Positions 24,469 to 33,913 of a DNA stretch of 64,000 nt are shown in pieces. The stretch's first letter is position 1, and every line of letters begins with the position of its first letter. Source of the stretch: Burkholderia vietnamiensis LMG 10929 (GTDB lineage Bacteria > Pseudomonadota > Gammaproteobacteria > Burkholderiales > Burkholderiaceae); assembly GCF_000959445.1 (NCBI RefSeq), contig NZ_CP009632.1, positions 1 to 64,000 on the forward strand. Reading direction: 5' to 3'. The translations under genes were made by a program, and so were the position numbers. Under the pieces are notes generated by a model. It was not told the origin of the DNA. It saw only the letters and a program-made list of their open reading frames with translations, and ran no database searches.

Positions 24469-25590
24469 TCAGCGAGCGTCGCTCGTGCTCGCGTCGCGGA
24501 TCGGGATCACCGTGCGCGCGCCGCACTGGCGCAGCAGGTCGCGCAGTTCGTTGATGACCGGAAACACCTCGTGGTTCCAGTCGGCGCCCTGGCGGTCGTG
24601 CGCTTCCTGTTCGCGCTCGACGATCCAGCGATCCTCGCGGAAGATCCGTTCGGTGAACCACACGAGCAGCGGCCATGCGAGATCGAGCGCGAACGGAATG
24701 CCCGGCTTGTGGATCGACAGCAACCCGAACGTGCGATTGCTGCGTTGCTCGGCATCGAGCGGCACGTAGACGATCCACAGGTCCATCACGAGCGTGCCTT
24801 CGCTCGAACGGATCTGCAATGTCTGATACGGGTAGCCGGTGCGCACCGTCATCACGCTCTTGTCGGCCTGATCGCCGGGTTTCTTGCTCGAGCCGAACAC
24901 GAGCGCCTCGCCGACCGGCTGCTTGCCTTCCATCCGCGCGAACGTGTAGTCGACCTCGACCCAGTCGTCGCCGCGACGGCGGCCGACCGAGCGTGCGCGC
25001 ATCTGGCCCATCTGCTTGCGATGCAGGAACTGATGGTTCATGTCCATCAGGTTCTCGTGCATGAACGAGTAGTGGCACTTGACCTCGCGGCCGAAGCGGC
25101 GCGTCTTGTATGCGGGATTGTCGGCCGATTCGAGCGCGGGCACCGGGCGTTCGTCCGCCAGCGTCGCGTCGCCGGGGAACACGAAGATCACGCCGTGCGT
25201 CTCGCGGCACGGATACGCGCGCACGCCGTTGGGCAGGCGTTCGCGGCCGAGATACGGCACGTCGACGCAGCGGCCGCTGTCGCACGCGTAGGTCCAGCCG
25301 TGGTAACAGCAGCGCAGCGTTTCGCCGTCGACGACGCCCGCGTGCAGCGGCACCTGGCGGTGCGCGCAACGATCTTCGAGTGCATACACGGCGCCGGACT
25401 CGGTGCGGACGAGCACGATCGGATCGCCCGCGAAGCGCACGCCGAGCGTCTTGCCGCGTTTGAGCTCGCGCGACCACGCGAGCGGATACCAGTGATCGGG
25501 ATGGATCGGCACACGGCGCAGGTCGCGCACGACCGCTTCGGTGGCCGGTTGTTCGAGGGTGCTGCTGTCAGACAAAGGCACTGCGCGCAT
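24469..25590 (-). CDS. Rieske [2Fe-2S] aromatic ring-hydroxylating oxygenase, alpha subunit-like
   Basis: A 373-residue oxygenase. The Rieske cluster ligands are Cys75-X-His77 and Cys94-X2-His97 (CAHRQVP, CCYHGW). The mononuclear iron site is NLMDMNHQFLH (Asp183, His186, His190). The size and the single-chain layout resemble vanillate-demethylase or choline/caffeine-type monooxygenases rather than two-subunit dioxygenases. No reductase gene is adjacent. AGGAGG eight bases before the ATG is a strong ribosome site. It is convergent with the pyrimidine operon and 190 bases from msrA; substrate is unknown. Confidence 0.87.
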   Translation of the reverse strand: MRAVPLSDSSTLEQPATEAVVRDLRRVPIHPDHWYPLAWSRELKRGKTLGVRFAGDPIVLVRTESGAVYALEDRCAHRQVPLHAGVVDGETLRCCYHGWTYACDSGRCVDVPYLGRERLPNGVRAYPCRETHGVIFVFPGDATLADERPVPALESADNPAYKTRRFGREVKCHYSFMHENLMDMNHQFLHRKQMGQMRARSVGRRRGDDWVEVDYTFARMEGKQPVGEALVFGSSKKPGDQADKSVMTVRTGYPYQTLQIRSSEGTLVMDLWIVYVPLDAEQRSNRTFGLLSIHKPGIPFALDLAWPLLVWFTERIFREDRWIVEREQEAHDRQGADWNHEVFPVINELRDLLRQCGARTVIPIRDASTSDAR

Positions 25591-25782
25591 GCGTGACGCC
25601 TCCTGGCTGGCTGTTGCATTTCGGGCGCCGCAGGTTGCGGCGGCGATCTGTAACGGAGAAGTCTACGCGAAGTTGGCGCGCGAAGCTGAACCGATGCGGG
25701 TTTGTCCGGCCGGCGCGCCAGGCGTTTCGTTGATGCAGCGCAATCCGGGCCGCGCGGTGCGCGCGGCGTGGCGGGCGGCGTG

Positions 25783-26526
25783 TCAGCGTCGCGCGTCGTG
25801 CCACAGCACCGCATCGGCGCGATACAGCGCGGGGAAGCGCTGCTTCAGCGCGGCGACCTTCGGCAGATCGTTGAACGCGATGTACGGTGCGTCGGGGTGC
25901 AGCTCGAGGTAGTTCTGGTGATAGTCCTCGGCCGGATAGAAGCCCTTGTGCGGCTCGACGCGCGTGACGACGGGCGCCGCGAACGTGTGCGCGGCGCCGA
26001 GCTGCGCGATGTACGCGGTCGCGACCGCGCGCTGCTGCGCGTTGGTCGGAAAGATCGCGGACCGGTACTGCGGCCCTTCGTCGGGGCCCTGGCGATTCAG
26101 TTCGGTCGGATCGTGCGCCACCGAGAAGAACAGTTGCAGCAGGCGGCCGTAGCTGACCTGCGCCGGATCGTAGACGATGCGCACCGACTCGGCATGGCCC
26201 GTGAGGCCCGAGCCGACCAGCGCGTAGTGCGCGGTTTCGGATGCGCCGCCTGCGTAGCCGGCCGTGACCTGCTTCACGCCCTTCACGTGCTCGAACACGC
26301 CCTGCACACCCCAGAAGCAGCCGCCGGCAAGGACGGCCGTTTCGTCGTGCGATGCACCGGGCGTTTCGTCGAGCGCCGGCGCGGGTGCGTCGTGGATCGG
26401 CTCAGCAGAGCGCACGACGCGCTGATAGCCGAAGACGGCGGCGGCCGCCAGCGCGAGCGCAGCGAGGCGGCGCAGCAGCGCCGCGCGCCGCAGTGCCACG
26501 GAATTACGCGTGGATGTCGGGATCAT
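25783..26526 (-). CDS. msrA: Peptide methionine-S-sulfoxide reductase, exported/anchored form
   Basis: A 247-residue MsrA. The catalytic Cys70 is in GGCFWG, followed by the family blocks AGYAGG, HAESVRIVYDP and YPAEDYHQNYL. Residues 1-40 carry Arg residues and a hydrophobic stretch (LRRLAALALAAAAVFGY), a signal or membrane anchor that would place the enzyme outside the cytoplasm. It reduces S-sulfoxides of methionine in periplasmic proteins. It is the last gene of the msrB-dipZ-msrA cluster; DipZ would supply reducing equivalents. Confidence 0.92.
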   Translation of the reverse strand: MIPTSTRNSVALRRAALLRRLAALALAAAAVFGYQRVVRSAEPIHDAPAPALDETPGASHDETAVLAGGCFWGVQGVFEHVKGVKQVTAGYAGGASETAHYALVGSGLTGHAESVRIVYDPAQVSYGRLLQLFFSVAHDPTELNRQGPDEGPQYRSAIFPTNAQQRAVATAYIAQLGAAHTFAAPVVTRVEPHKGFYPAEDYHQNYLELHPDAPYIAFNDLPKVAALKQRFPALYRADAVLWHDARR

Positions 26527-26610
26527 CGATTGCTCCTTCGAGATGCTGTGTGGAATGACGCGAACGGCTCGCGCGTTGCGTTCGCAACGGCGCCGGCGCG
26601 AAGGCGACGC

Positions 26611-28479
26611 TCAACCGAACGTGAATGCATACGCATCGACGCCGGGATCGAGAAACTCGATCGAGAACGTGCGATCGGCGATCACACCCGGCTGCCGGAC
26701 GAGCTGGTACAACCGCTGGCCGTTGACGGTGCCGTAGCCCTGCGCGTCGACGTCCGCGCCATGGGCGGCGCCGGGCGCCGCGCCGTCGAGCGTCACGCGA
26801 AAGCGCACCGGTTTGCCGTGCGCGCCGGGACCGAGCACGAGGTGCAGGTCGCGCGCGTGGAAGCGGTAGACGATCCGGCCGCCCGGCGCCGCGAGCGTCG
26901 CGCGCTCGCCGCCGACCTGCCACGTGCCGGCCACGCCCCAGTCGTTCAGGTCGAGGCGGGACGGTGCATCGTAGCGGTGGGCCGCGTCGCGCACGACGCC
27001 GCCCGGCGACGCGAACGCCTGCGCGCGTGCATAGCCGACGTAGGTTTCGGGCGAGTGGACCTCCGGACCGTCGGCCGGCGCGAGCGCGCCTTGTGCCAGT
27101 GCACCGGTGAGTCCGAGCGGCACGTTCAGCGCTTCCGGGTGGCCGGCATCGGCGAGCAGCGCCTGGATCGTGCGTTCAGACTGCGCGTATTCGCCTTCGC
27201 CGAAATGGTGATGGCGGATGCGCCCTTGCGCATCGACGAAGTAGTGGGCCGGCCAGTATTCGTTGTCGAACGCACGCCAGATCGCATAGCCGTTGTCGAT
27301 CGCGACCGGATAGTCGATGCCGAGGTCGTGCACGGCCTTCTTCACGTTGCCGACATTGCGCTCGAATGCGAATTCCGGTGCATGCACGCCGATCACGACG
27401 AGCCCGTAGCGCGCATATTTGTGCGCCCACGCGCTGGTGTACGGCAGCGTGCGCAGACAGTTGATGCACGAGTAGGTCCAGAAGTCGACGAGCACGACCT
27501 TGCCGCGCAGGCCGGCCGCCGTCAGCGGCGGCGAGTTCAGCCACTGCACGGCGCCGTCGAGCGACGGCAGCGTGCCTTCGACGGGCAGCGCGGCAGCCGC
27601 GTGCGTCGCGGGCGCGGGATCGGCCGCGCGCATCATTGCGCCGCCCGCGTCCGGCGTGGGCGCCGACGTTGCGGCCATCATCGCGCCGCTGCGGCCGGCG
27701 AGGCCGTCGCGGCCGTCGTCCGCGCCCGGCTGGGCCGGCGGTGCGCCGTTCGAGTGGCCGCCGAGGCGCGCGACTAGCTTCGTTTCGAGGCTGCCGGTCG
27801 TGACGGTCGACAGTTGCGCGAGCGCGCCCGTATCGGCGCCGAGCGCGATCGCGCCGACGCCGGCCAGCAGCGCGACGCCGATCCCGCGCCGGATCCATTC
27901 GCCGGCGCCGAGCGAGCGCTTCATCGCGGCGAACACCTTGCCGCCGATCACGAGCGCGACGGCGAGCGATGTCGCCGCGCCGGCCGCATACGCGACCAGC
28001 AGCAGCGTCGTGCCGACGTTCGCGCCGCGCAGCGCGGCGCCGGTCAGCACGAGGCCGAGGATCGGGCCTGCGCACGGCGCCCACAGCAGGCCGGTCGCGA
28101 CGCCGAGCAGCAACGACGACGCGGGGCCGGCCGGGCGGCCGTCGCGCTGCGCGAGGCCGGTGAGCCGGTTGCCGGCCGCGACGAGCGGGCGCGTCAGGTG
28201 TTCGGCGAAGCGCGGCAGCAGCAGCGTCAGGCCGAACAGCGCGAGCAGCACGATCGCGAGCCAGCGGCCGGCCTGGTTGGCCTGTGCGACCCAGCCGCCG
28301 CCGACCGCGGCCAGCGTCGCGACGACGGCGAACGTGAGCGCCATGCCGATCAGCAGCGGCAGGCCGGTGCGCACGAACGGCTGGTCGGCGCGCGCGAACA
28401 CGAACGGCAGCACGGGCAGGATGCACGGGCTCAGGATCGTGAGCACGCCGCCGAGATAGGCGAGGACGATGAGCAACAT
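26611..28479 (-). CDS. dipZ: CcdA-thioredoxin fusion (DipZ-type thiol transporter)
   Basis: A 622-residue fusion. Residues 1-215 are a CcdA/DsbD-beta membrane domain with Cys19 (LSPCILP) and Cys136 (WAPCAGP), the two cysteines that pass electrons across the membrane. A linker of about 80 Ala/Gly/Pro residues follows. Residues 320-430 form a thioredoxin-like domain with the motif CINC (338-341), and the last 150 residues are a beta-rich DipZ C-terminal domain. The family moves reductant from cytoplasmic thioredoxin to periplasmic targets. Its place between msrB and msrA says that these reductases are the targets. The start is 37 bases after the msrB stop. Confidence 0.9.
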   Translation of the reverse strand: MLLIVLAYLGGVLTILSPCILPVLPFVFARADQPFVRTGLPLLIGMALTFAVVATLAAVGGGWVAQANQAGRWLAIVLLALFGLTLLLPRFAEHLTRPLVAAGNRLTGLAQRDGRPAGPASSLLLGVATGLLWAPCAGPILGLVLTGAALRGANVGTTLLLVAYAAGAATSLAVALVIGGKVFAAMKRSLGAGEWIRRGIGVALLAGVGAIALGADTGALAQLSTVTTGSLETKLVARLGGHSNGAPPAQPGADDGRDGLAGRSGAMMAATSAPTPDAGGAMMRAADPAPATHAAAALPVEGTLPSLDGAVQWLNSPPLTAAGLRGKVVLVDFWTYSCINCLRTLPYTSAWAHKYARYGLVVIGVHAPEFAFERNVGNVKKAVHDLGIDYPVAIDNGYAIWRAFDNEYWPAHYFVDAQGRIRHHHFGEGEYAQSERTIQALLADAGHPEALNVPLGLTGALAQGALAPADGPEVHSPETYVGYARAQAFASPGGVVRDAAHRYDAPSRLDLNDWGVAGTWQVGGERATLAAPGGRIVYRFHARDLHLVLGPGAHGKPVRFRVTLDGAAPGAAHGADVDAQGYGTVNGQRLYQLVRQPGVIADRTFSIEFLDPGVDAYAFTFG

Positions 28480-28516
28480 GGAGCAGTCTCCGGTCGTTCG
28501 GGGAAGCGGCGGCCGT

Positions 28517-29038
28517 TCAGGCGGCGGCCGGGTGGAAGGCGAGCGCCAGCCCGTTCATGCAGTAGCGCAGGCCGGTGGGCGGCGGGCCGTCGTCGAACAC
28601 GTGGCCGAGATGGCCGCCGCAGCGGCGGCAGTGCACTTCGGTGCGCGCCATCCCGTACGACGCGTCGGCTTCGGTCGCGACCGCGTGGTCGAGCGGCTTC
28701 CAGAAGCTCGGCCAGCCGGTATGGCTGTCGAACTTCGTGCTCGACGGAAACAGCGCGAGGTCGCAACCGGCGCATGCGAACGTGCCGCGGCGGTGCTCGC
28801 CGTTCAGCGGGCTGCTGTACGGCGGCTCGGTGCCGGCATCGCGCAGCACCGTGTATTGGGCCGGCGTGAGGCGGCGGCGCCATTCGGCTTCGCTGCGGGT
28901 AACGTCGAACGACGCGGTGGCGCCGCCTGCGCCGGGCGGCGCGGCGAATGCGCGGCCGACCAGCATGCGGCGGCCTGCCGACGACAGCGCGGCGACGCCG
29001 GTGGCGCCGGCGAACAGCAGATGTCTGCGAGTGGGCAT
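28517..29038 (-). CDS. msrB: Peptide methionine-R-sulfoxide reductase with Tat-like signal
   Basis: A 173-residue MsrB. The N-terminus MPTRRHLLFAGATGVAAL has a twin-arginine followed by a hydrophobic segment, a Tat-like signal. The zinc-binding CXXC pairs are CAGC and CRRC, and the catalytic Cys160 is in RYCMNG (RYCINS is usual). It reduces R-sulfoxides of methionine. The ATG at 29038 has AGGAG six bases upstream; the frame is open further upstream but without start signals. First gene of the minus-strand msr cluster. Confidence 0.92.
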   Translation of the reverse strand: MPTRRHLLFAGATGVAALSSAGRRMLVGRAFAAPPGAGGATASFDVTRSEAEWRRRLTPAQYTVLRDAGTEPPYSSPLNGEHRRGTFACAGCDLALFPSSTKFDSHTGWPSFWKPLDHAVATEADASYGMARTEVHCRRCGGHLGHVFDDGPPPTGLRYCMNGLALAFHPAAA

Positions 29039-29327
29039 GACGGGCTCCTGGAAGCAGGTGCGGGAAACATGCGCACAGAGTAGGCAGCGGGTGGTGTCGA
29101 AGTCCTCACGGAAAGTTAAATGAATTGTGATCATTTGCCGGGTGTTCCGGTCAGGTCCGGTGAAATCCATCAAAGCCCCGTCTGACAAGGGTTTGCAGGG
29201 TATTCGTGGTCCGTCCACTTCCGCGGAAATCCCGCGCGAGCCGCAACTTTTTAGTGTTCGTGGTGTCGGGTAGGCTCTGCATTGGGATGCACGAGCCGAC
29301 CGATGACGAAATCAATGGAGGGCGATC

Positions 29328-30626
29328 ATGGGTGCACTGACGGTCAGGCAAATCGAAGCCGCAAGGGCGACCGGAAAGCGGTATTTCCTGTCGGATGGGC
29401 GGGGACTGTTCCTGCGTGTCGGCCCGGTCGGCGGAAAGACCTGGTTTGTTCGCGTCAGCATCAATGGTAAGTAGCTCGACAAGCCGCTCGGCAAGGCGTG
29501 GGCACGCTCGACGACAGATGCGCAGTTGTCCCTCGAGGATGCACGCGCAGCAGCGGCGACGATTCGTTCGCAAGCGCGCGACGGCATGGACTATCTCGAA
29601 GCGAAGAAGCGTGAACGCTAGGCGAAGGTTGCAAAAGCGGCGATGGCGGACCTCACGTTCGGCGACTTATTCGATGCGTGGTTCGCGACGATCAACAAGA
29701 AGCGCGGCAGGAAAGGCCGGAAGGATGGCGGTAAGTCGCTTCGAAGTGCGATGGAAAAACATATGCTGCCGTCTCTCCGTACACACAGGGTCTCAGGCGT
29801 GTTTGCGTCGAACGTGCTGCCGCTGCTTACCGCGATTTCCGACGTGGGACATAACCGGCAAGCGGTCGAGATGTTGATAACGATCCAGCAAATGATTCGG
29901 TGGGGCGAACGAAGCCAGCCGTGGAAGCGCTTGCTGATCGATTGCGATGTGCTCGCGCTTGCAAAAGAGGATGTCGTTTCAGCTGATTACGACCCGGTGC
30001 GTGGCAATGAGCGTAACCGGACGCTTACGGACGACGAAATCCGACTACTCGGTGAACTGATTCCAGCCGCGCGGCTTCCACGTTCCATTGAGTCAGCAGT
30101 ATGGGTGATGCTTGCGTGCGGAACACGCGTCGGCGAAACGCTCCCGACGCGCTGGACTGATCTCGACTTCAAAGCACGGACGTGGACGATTCCAAAGGAA
30201 CGCACGAAGTCGAACGCGGCGATCACGATTCATCTGTCCGATTTCGTTCTTGCACAGTTTGCAGCGCAGCAGGTCGTGCGCGCCGGCATGCCTGAAGGCG
30301 ACGCACGCCGCGAATATGTGTTTCCGTCGGAGAAGGGCAAACTGCCGCACGTCAGTATTAATACGGCGTGCGGGGCTATCCATGACCGGCAACGCCCGAA
30401 GGATGCACCGACCGAAGGCCGCACAAGGGCAACCGATGCGCTCACGGTCCCGGGTGGCCAATGGAAATGTCACGACCTGCGCCGGACGTGCGCAACGATG
30501 ATGCAGTCGCTCGGCATCGCAGAAAGCATCGTGCATCGATGCCTGAACCACGCGCGCAATGATCCGCTTGATCGAATCTATCTGCGGTTCGACTATGATG
30601 CGCGACGCATGGCGGCGATGGGGTGA
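29328..30626 (+). pseudogene. P4-type tyrosine integrase with two in-frame amber stops
   Basis: ATG at 29328 with GGAGG seven bases upstream opens a DUF4102-type N-terminus (LTVRQIEAARATGKRYFLSD). The same frame continues to 30626 but is broken by TAG at 29472-29474 and TAG at 29619-29621. Without them the product would be 432 residues, a normal P4-family integrase. The catalytic domain is intact: Arg in CGTRVGE, HDLRRTC, LNH and a Tyr in RIYLRFDY. An internal ATG at 29643 could give the core and catalytic domains alone. It marks the left border of the accessory region and presumably once integrated it. Both stops could derive from CAG by C-to-T change. Confidence 0.85.
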
Positions 30627-31023
30627 CCGTTTGTCGGCATTGCTGGGCATGAGTACAGAAAACGTACGCTTTCTGTTCGCGCCGTAATCGGGGAGCGTTT
30701 CTCCGCAGAGGGAAGAAGGAATATGGAACCCTGATAATCCGAGTTATCACGGTTAAAGGTGCCTGAGAATCGACGGGGATGCGGTGCTTCATTCCTGTTC
30801 CCTCGAGACATTCCATCGGTGTGGGGCGCCTATAGGGGCAAGTGCGGTGGCCGCCGGGTACCGATGGTCGTGCCCGTGGTCCGCAGTGGTAAGTGCGCGG
30901 GTTGCCACGAGCGGAAGAGGGCAGGTTCTGGCGGATACTGGCTGCATCGGCCGCCCTGCGGTTTGCTTGTGGACTGTTGGATGCGGTAGGGTGCGACTTT
31001 GACTTTATGATCCGGACAAGTCC
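30627..31023. other. Gap without recognised gene
   Basis: About 400 bases between the integrase and the HU-like gene. A short plus-strand frame (30759-30989) contains CAGC and several cysteines but has no family resemblance that I can support. The promoter of the HU-like gene should lie near its right end. Confidence 0.4.
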
Positions 31024-31302
31024 ATGAACAAACAGGAACTCATCGACGCGGTCGCCGCGGGCGCGGGTGTCAGTAAAAGCGACGCGAGCAAAACTGTTCA
31101 GGCGGTGCTGGATGCGATCACGGACGCGGTGAGCCGCGACGAAGCGGTGCAGCTCATCGGCTTCGGGGCATTTTCGCGGGGACAGCGCTCAGCGCGTACC
31201 GGTCGCAATCCGACGACGGGCGAGGAGATCGCCATTGCCGCAGCAAATACTGTGAAGTTCGCCGCCGGTAAGGCGTTTAAGGACGCAGTGAACGGATCGT
31301 GA
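31024..31302 (+). CDS. HU-family DNA-binding protein
   Basis: A 92-residue HU/IHF-type protein. [20 protein letters not shown], the central [21 protein letters not shown] arm region and the terminal [10 protein letters not shown] are diagnostic. It binds and bends DNA as a dimer. Its position behind an integrase suggests an accessory architectural protein of the island rather than the housekeeping HupB. The ribosome site is weak. Confidence 0.9.
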   Translation: MNKQELIDAVAAGAGVSKSDASKTVQAVLDAITDAVSRDEAVQLIGFGAFSRGQRSARTGRNPTTGEEIAIAAANTVKFAAGKAFKDAVNGS

Positions 31303-31582
31303 CATCGTGCGAGTTGCGCCTGGCGCCTATGCGGGGCCGCCTCCGTGAGAACGCCAGTGTCGTCGCGTTCGTGCGGGTGCACGAGTCTGACTTGATTTGC
31401 CGGTCTACCGAATTGTGCAGACAGTGTCTGTACAATCTACGTCCGGCTCCAAGTTCGCGACAAACGTGGAGCGCGCCTCAATCCAGCAATAGCGACTCGT
31501 CCGCTGTTCGTGAGTTCGTATACGCGGAACGGAGCTTCGCTGACGAGTAACGTCAGCGATACCCGCTGGACCACTCGTTCTG

Positions 31583-32209
31583 TTGTTTGGGCCGTTGATT
31601 AATGCGAAAACACTGTCCCGTGCGTCGCGCGATGACGAAGAGCAATTGCTCCCACTTCCCGCCGACCAAGTCCGCCGCTTGTCGCTCAAGCACCATCTCG
31701 CGTTTGCAGCGCTATGTGGCGGATGCGGCGACGTTGAGTCGATCGCCGCGCTGTCCAATATGCTCCACCTGCGTGCGGGCTGCAATGCCGAACTATATCG
31801 CTGCGCAGATTCCGCCCTCGCTCAATGCGTTGCGCGGGTAGAGTGCGGGGGCGAGTGGGCCTTAACGGACGCTGAGCGGGCTGCATTCGAACCGTTGCGT
31901 CATGGCCATGACGAGCAACTTACTGCAGTGCCTGTCCATCGCTTCCTTGAAGCGCTGGAGCAGGGACAGCATGCAGGCCTTCGCCCTGCCGATCGAGTCG
32001 GACTGGTACCCAAGCGTTGTCTGCCTGCGATGGCGAATGCGCCGAGCGCCTGGTACGCACGGATGAACCTGCAGGCTGGCGCCGCAACCCGTGGTGCGTG
32101 CGTGGACGCCGAATTCGACAGTTTCTACGTAGAAACTTTAGGGAGCGGCTTAGAAGTGGGTAGTTGTGTAGTGAAAGCACACCACTGTGCTCTTCGCCGA
32201 ACTGGCTGA
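31583..32209 (+). CDS. Hypothetical protein, possibly frameshifted
   Basis: The frame encodes 208 residues from a TTG. The first 115 (LPADQVRRLSLKHHLAFAAL ... ALTDAERAAFEPLRHGHDEQ) have the look of a Burkholderia family of small helical proteins without function that I recall as misnamed Fis-like. The rest, after about residue 125, is rich in Arg/Ala and reads like an out-of-frame extension, so the gene may be decayed. No helix-turn-helix is obvious. The start is uncertain. Confidence 0.4.
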   Translation: MFGPLINAKTLSRASRDDEEQLLPLPADQVRRLSLKHHLAFAALCGGCGDVESIAALSNMLHLRAGCNAELYRCADSALAQCVARVECGGEWALTDAERAAFEPLRHGHDEQLTAVPVHRFLEALEQGQHAGLRPADRVGLVPKRCLPAMANAPSAWYARMNLQAGAATRGACVDAEFDSFYVETLGSGLEVGSCVVKAHHCALRRTG

Positions 32210-32230
32210 TTCCATGGCGAGGTCCGACGG

Positions 32231-32270
32231 AATGAAGGGGAACATATTAGGGACTATGTTACCCTTCATT
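32231..32270. repeat. 16-bp inverted repeat (hairpin)
   Basis: Arms 32231-32246 and 32255-32270 match at 15 of 16 positions around an eight-base spacer (TTAGGGAC). It lies in a 470-base stretch without a supported gene. It has no T tract, so a plain terminator is unlikely; an operator, recombination site or remnant of an IS end are alternatives. Confidence 0.7.
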
Positions 32271-32679
32271 TCAGGACATGGGAGAAGCGTCCGTGTGCGC
32301 GGCACACCCTTTTGGGGATGGAGCGCTCCCACCGCGACGAGCGAAAAGCGGGGCCGTCACCGTTTCGGCGCCGCTGGATTGCTGGCGCGGGCGACGACGT
32401 GCCGGTGGGCGAGTTCATTGGGCATTGCGCTGCACGCGGGCCTGGAGGTTCTTCGATCCGGGCGCGGCGACTGGAGGGGCGTCTTTGCCTCTGGCGGTGC
32501 CGAAGCACAATTGCGCGCGCGCACATTTACCTTGGCGGGCAGGGGGCTGAATTCTCTCCACGGTGCGGAGAGAATTCGGTGAACGTGGTTGTCGTTCCGA
32601 CTGGCAAGGATGTAGCTCCCCAGCGCAACCGTCGACTTGGTAACATGCTGGACGCTATGACTTTTGCCCCTCGATACCC

Positions 32680-32997
32680 ATGATCCAACAGCGCCATCCG
32701 GAGCGCCTTGCCAGTCTTGTGCGCGAACTGGTCGGCCTCCCAATCGAAACAGAATGGCTGGAATTCAAGCGTAATAACGAATGGCCCGAAGACATCGGCG
32801 AGTACATATCGGCGTTGTCGAATTCCGCAGCCCTGTTTAACAAGGCACACGGTTACCTGATATGGGGTGTAGACGACGCATCCCATGAAATCGTGGGAAC
32901 CGACTTCGACCCGCGTGGCGCCAAAGTTGGCAACGAGGAACTCGAAAACTGGTTGCTCAGATTGATCAACCCGAAGATCCCGTTTCAGTTTCGGGGA
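32680..32997 (+). pseudogene. AlbA_2 (Schlafen-type) domain protein, 3' part lost to IS3
   Basis: About 106 residues remain. ETEWLEFKRN, then SALSNSAALFNKAHGYLIWGVDD and INPKIPFQF are the core of the AlbA_2 DNA/RNA-binding domain (PF04326, Schlafen-type), normally the N-terminus of proteins of 400 or more residues that act in regulation or phage defence. The frame runs straight into the left end of an IS3 element at 32998 and does not resume behind it at 35513. No convincing ribosome site precedes the ATG at 32680. Confidence 0.75.
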
Positions 32998-33913
32998 TGC
33001 GGACCAAATCTTGGACTACTTTGGAGGTAGTCCATGTATTCATACGAAGACCGCGTTCGGGCGGTCGAGCTGTACCTGAAACTCGGAAAGCGCGTCAAGG
33101 CGACAATCCGCCAGTTGGGTTACCCGACGAAGAATTCTCTCAAGGCGTGGTGCGAGGAATTCGAGAAGAGTGGCGATCTGCAGAAAGAGTATGTTCGCGT
33201 AAAGCCAAAGTACTCAGAAGAACAGAAGAACCTGGCACTTGAGCATTACGTCAATCACGGGCGCAGCTTCAGCTTCACCCTCAGGGCATTAGGCTATCCC
33301 TGTCGGCAGATACTGACGGCGTGGGTTCGCGAGCGCTATCCGGAAACCAGGAAACGCGTGGTTGGCAAGGCAGGCCGACCGGCCGTGTCATTGGCGACCA
33401 GGCAGCTCGCGGTGTACGAACTGTGCACACGGGAAGGAAGTGCACAGGCGGTGGCGCAAAAGCTGGACGTCGACAGGGTGTCGCTGTACAACTGGAAGAA
33501 CCAGTTACTCGGCCGAGGGGCCCCTGCATCCATGAAGCGCGACAAGGGATCACCATCAGAGACGGATCGGGACGAACTGGAGCGGCAGGTCGAAGAGCTC
33601 CGGCGCGACATTCGCAATCTGAAGCTTGAACACGACCTGTTGAAGAAGGCGAATGAACTCGTAAAAAAAGACCTGGGCGTCGACCTGCCACTCCTGAGCA
33701 ATCGGGAGAAGACGAAGCTGGTTGACGCCCTGAGAGAAGAATACGGTTTGACTGAGCTGCTTGAGCGGTTGGACCTGGCGCGCAGCTCCTATTTTTATCA
33801 TCGGTCGCCCATACGGGTTGCCGACAAATATGCAGATGTCCGTCGTACCGTTGCAGAGATCTTCGAGGACAATCACCGATCCTACGGCTATCGTCGGGTG
33901 CAAGCAGCGCTTA

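Noticed and set aside
29100..29327. tRNA 3' end as attachment site next to the integrase
   Set aside because: No T-loop/acceptor sequence or CCA-type end could be recognised here; no matching direct repeat was found in the window.
30759..30989. Small Cys-containing protein between the integrase and HU
   Set aside because: No ribosome site and no family pattern; the cysteines may be accidental in GC-rich sequence.
32150..32582. Frames crossing the 40-base inverted repeat on both strands
   Set aside because: Both read through the palindrome with mirrored residues; neither has start signals or a family.
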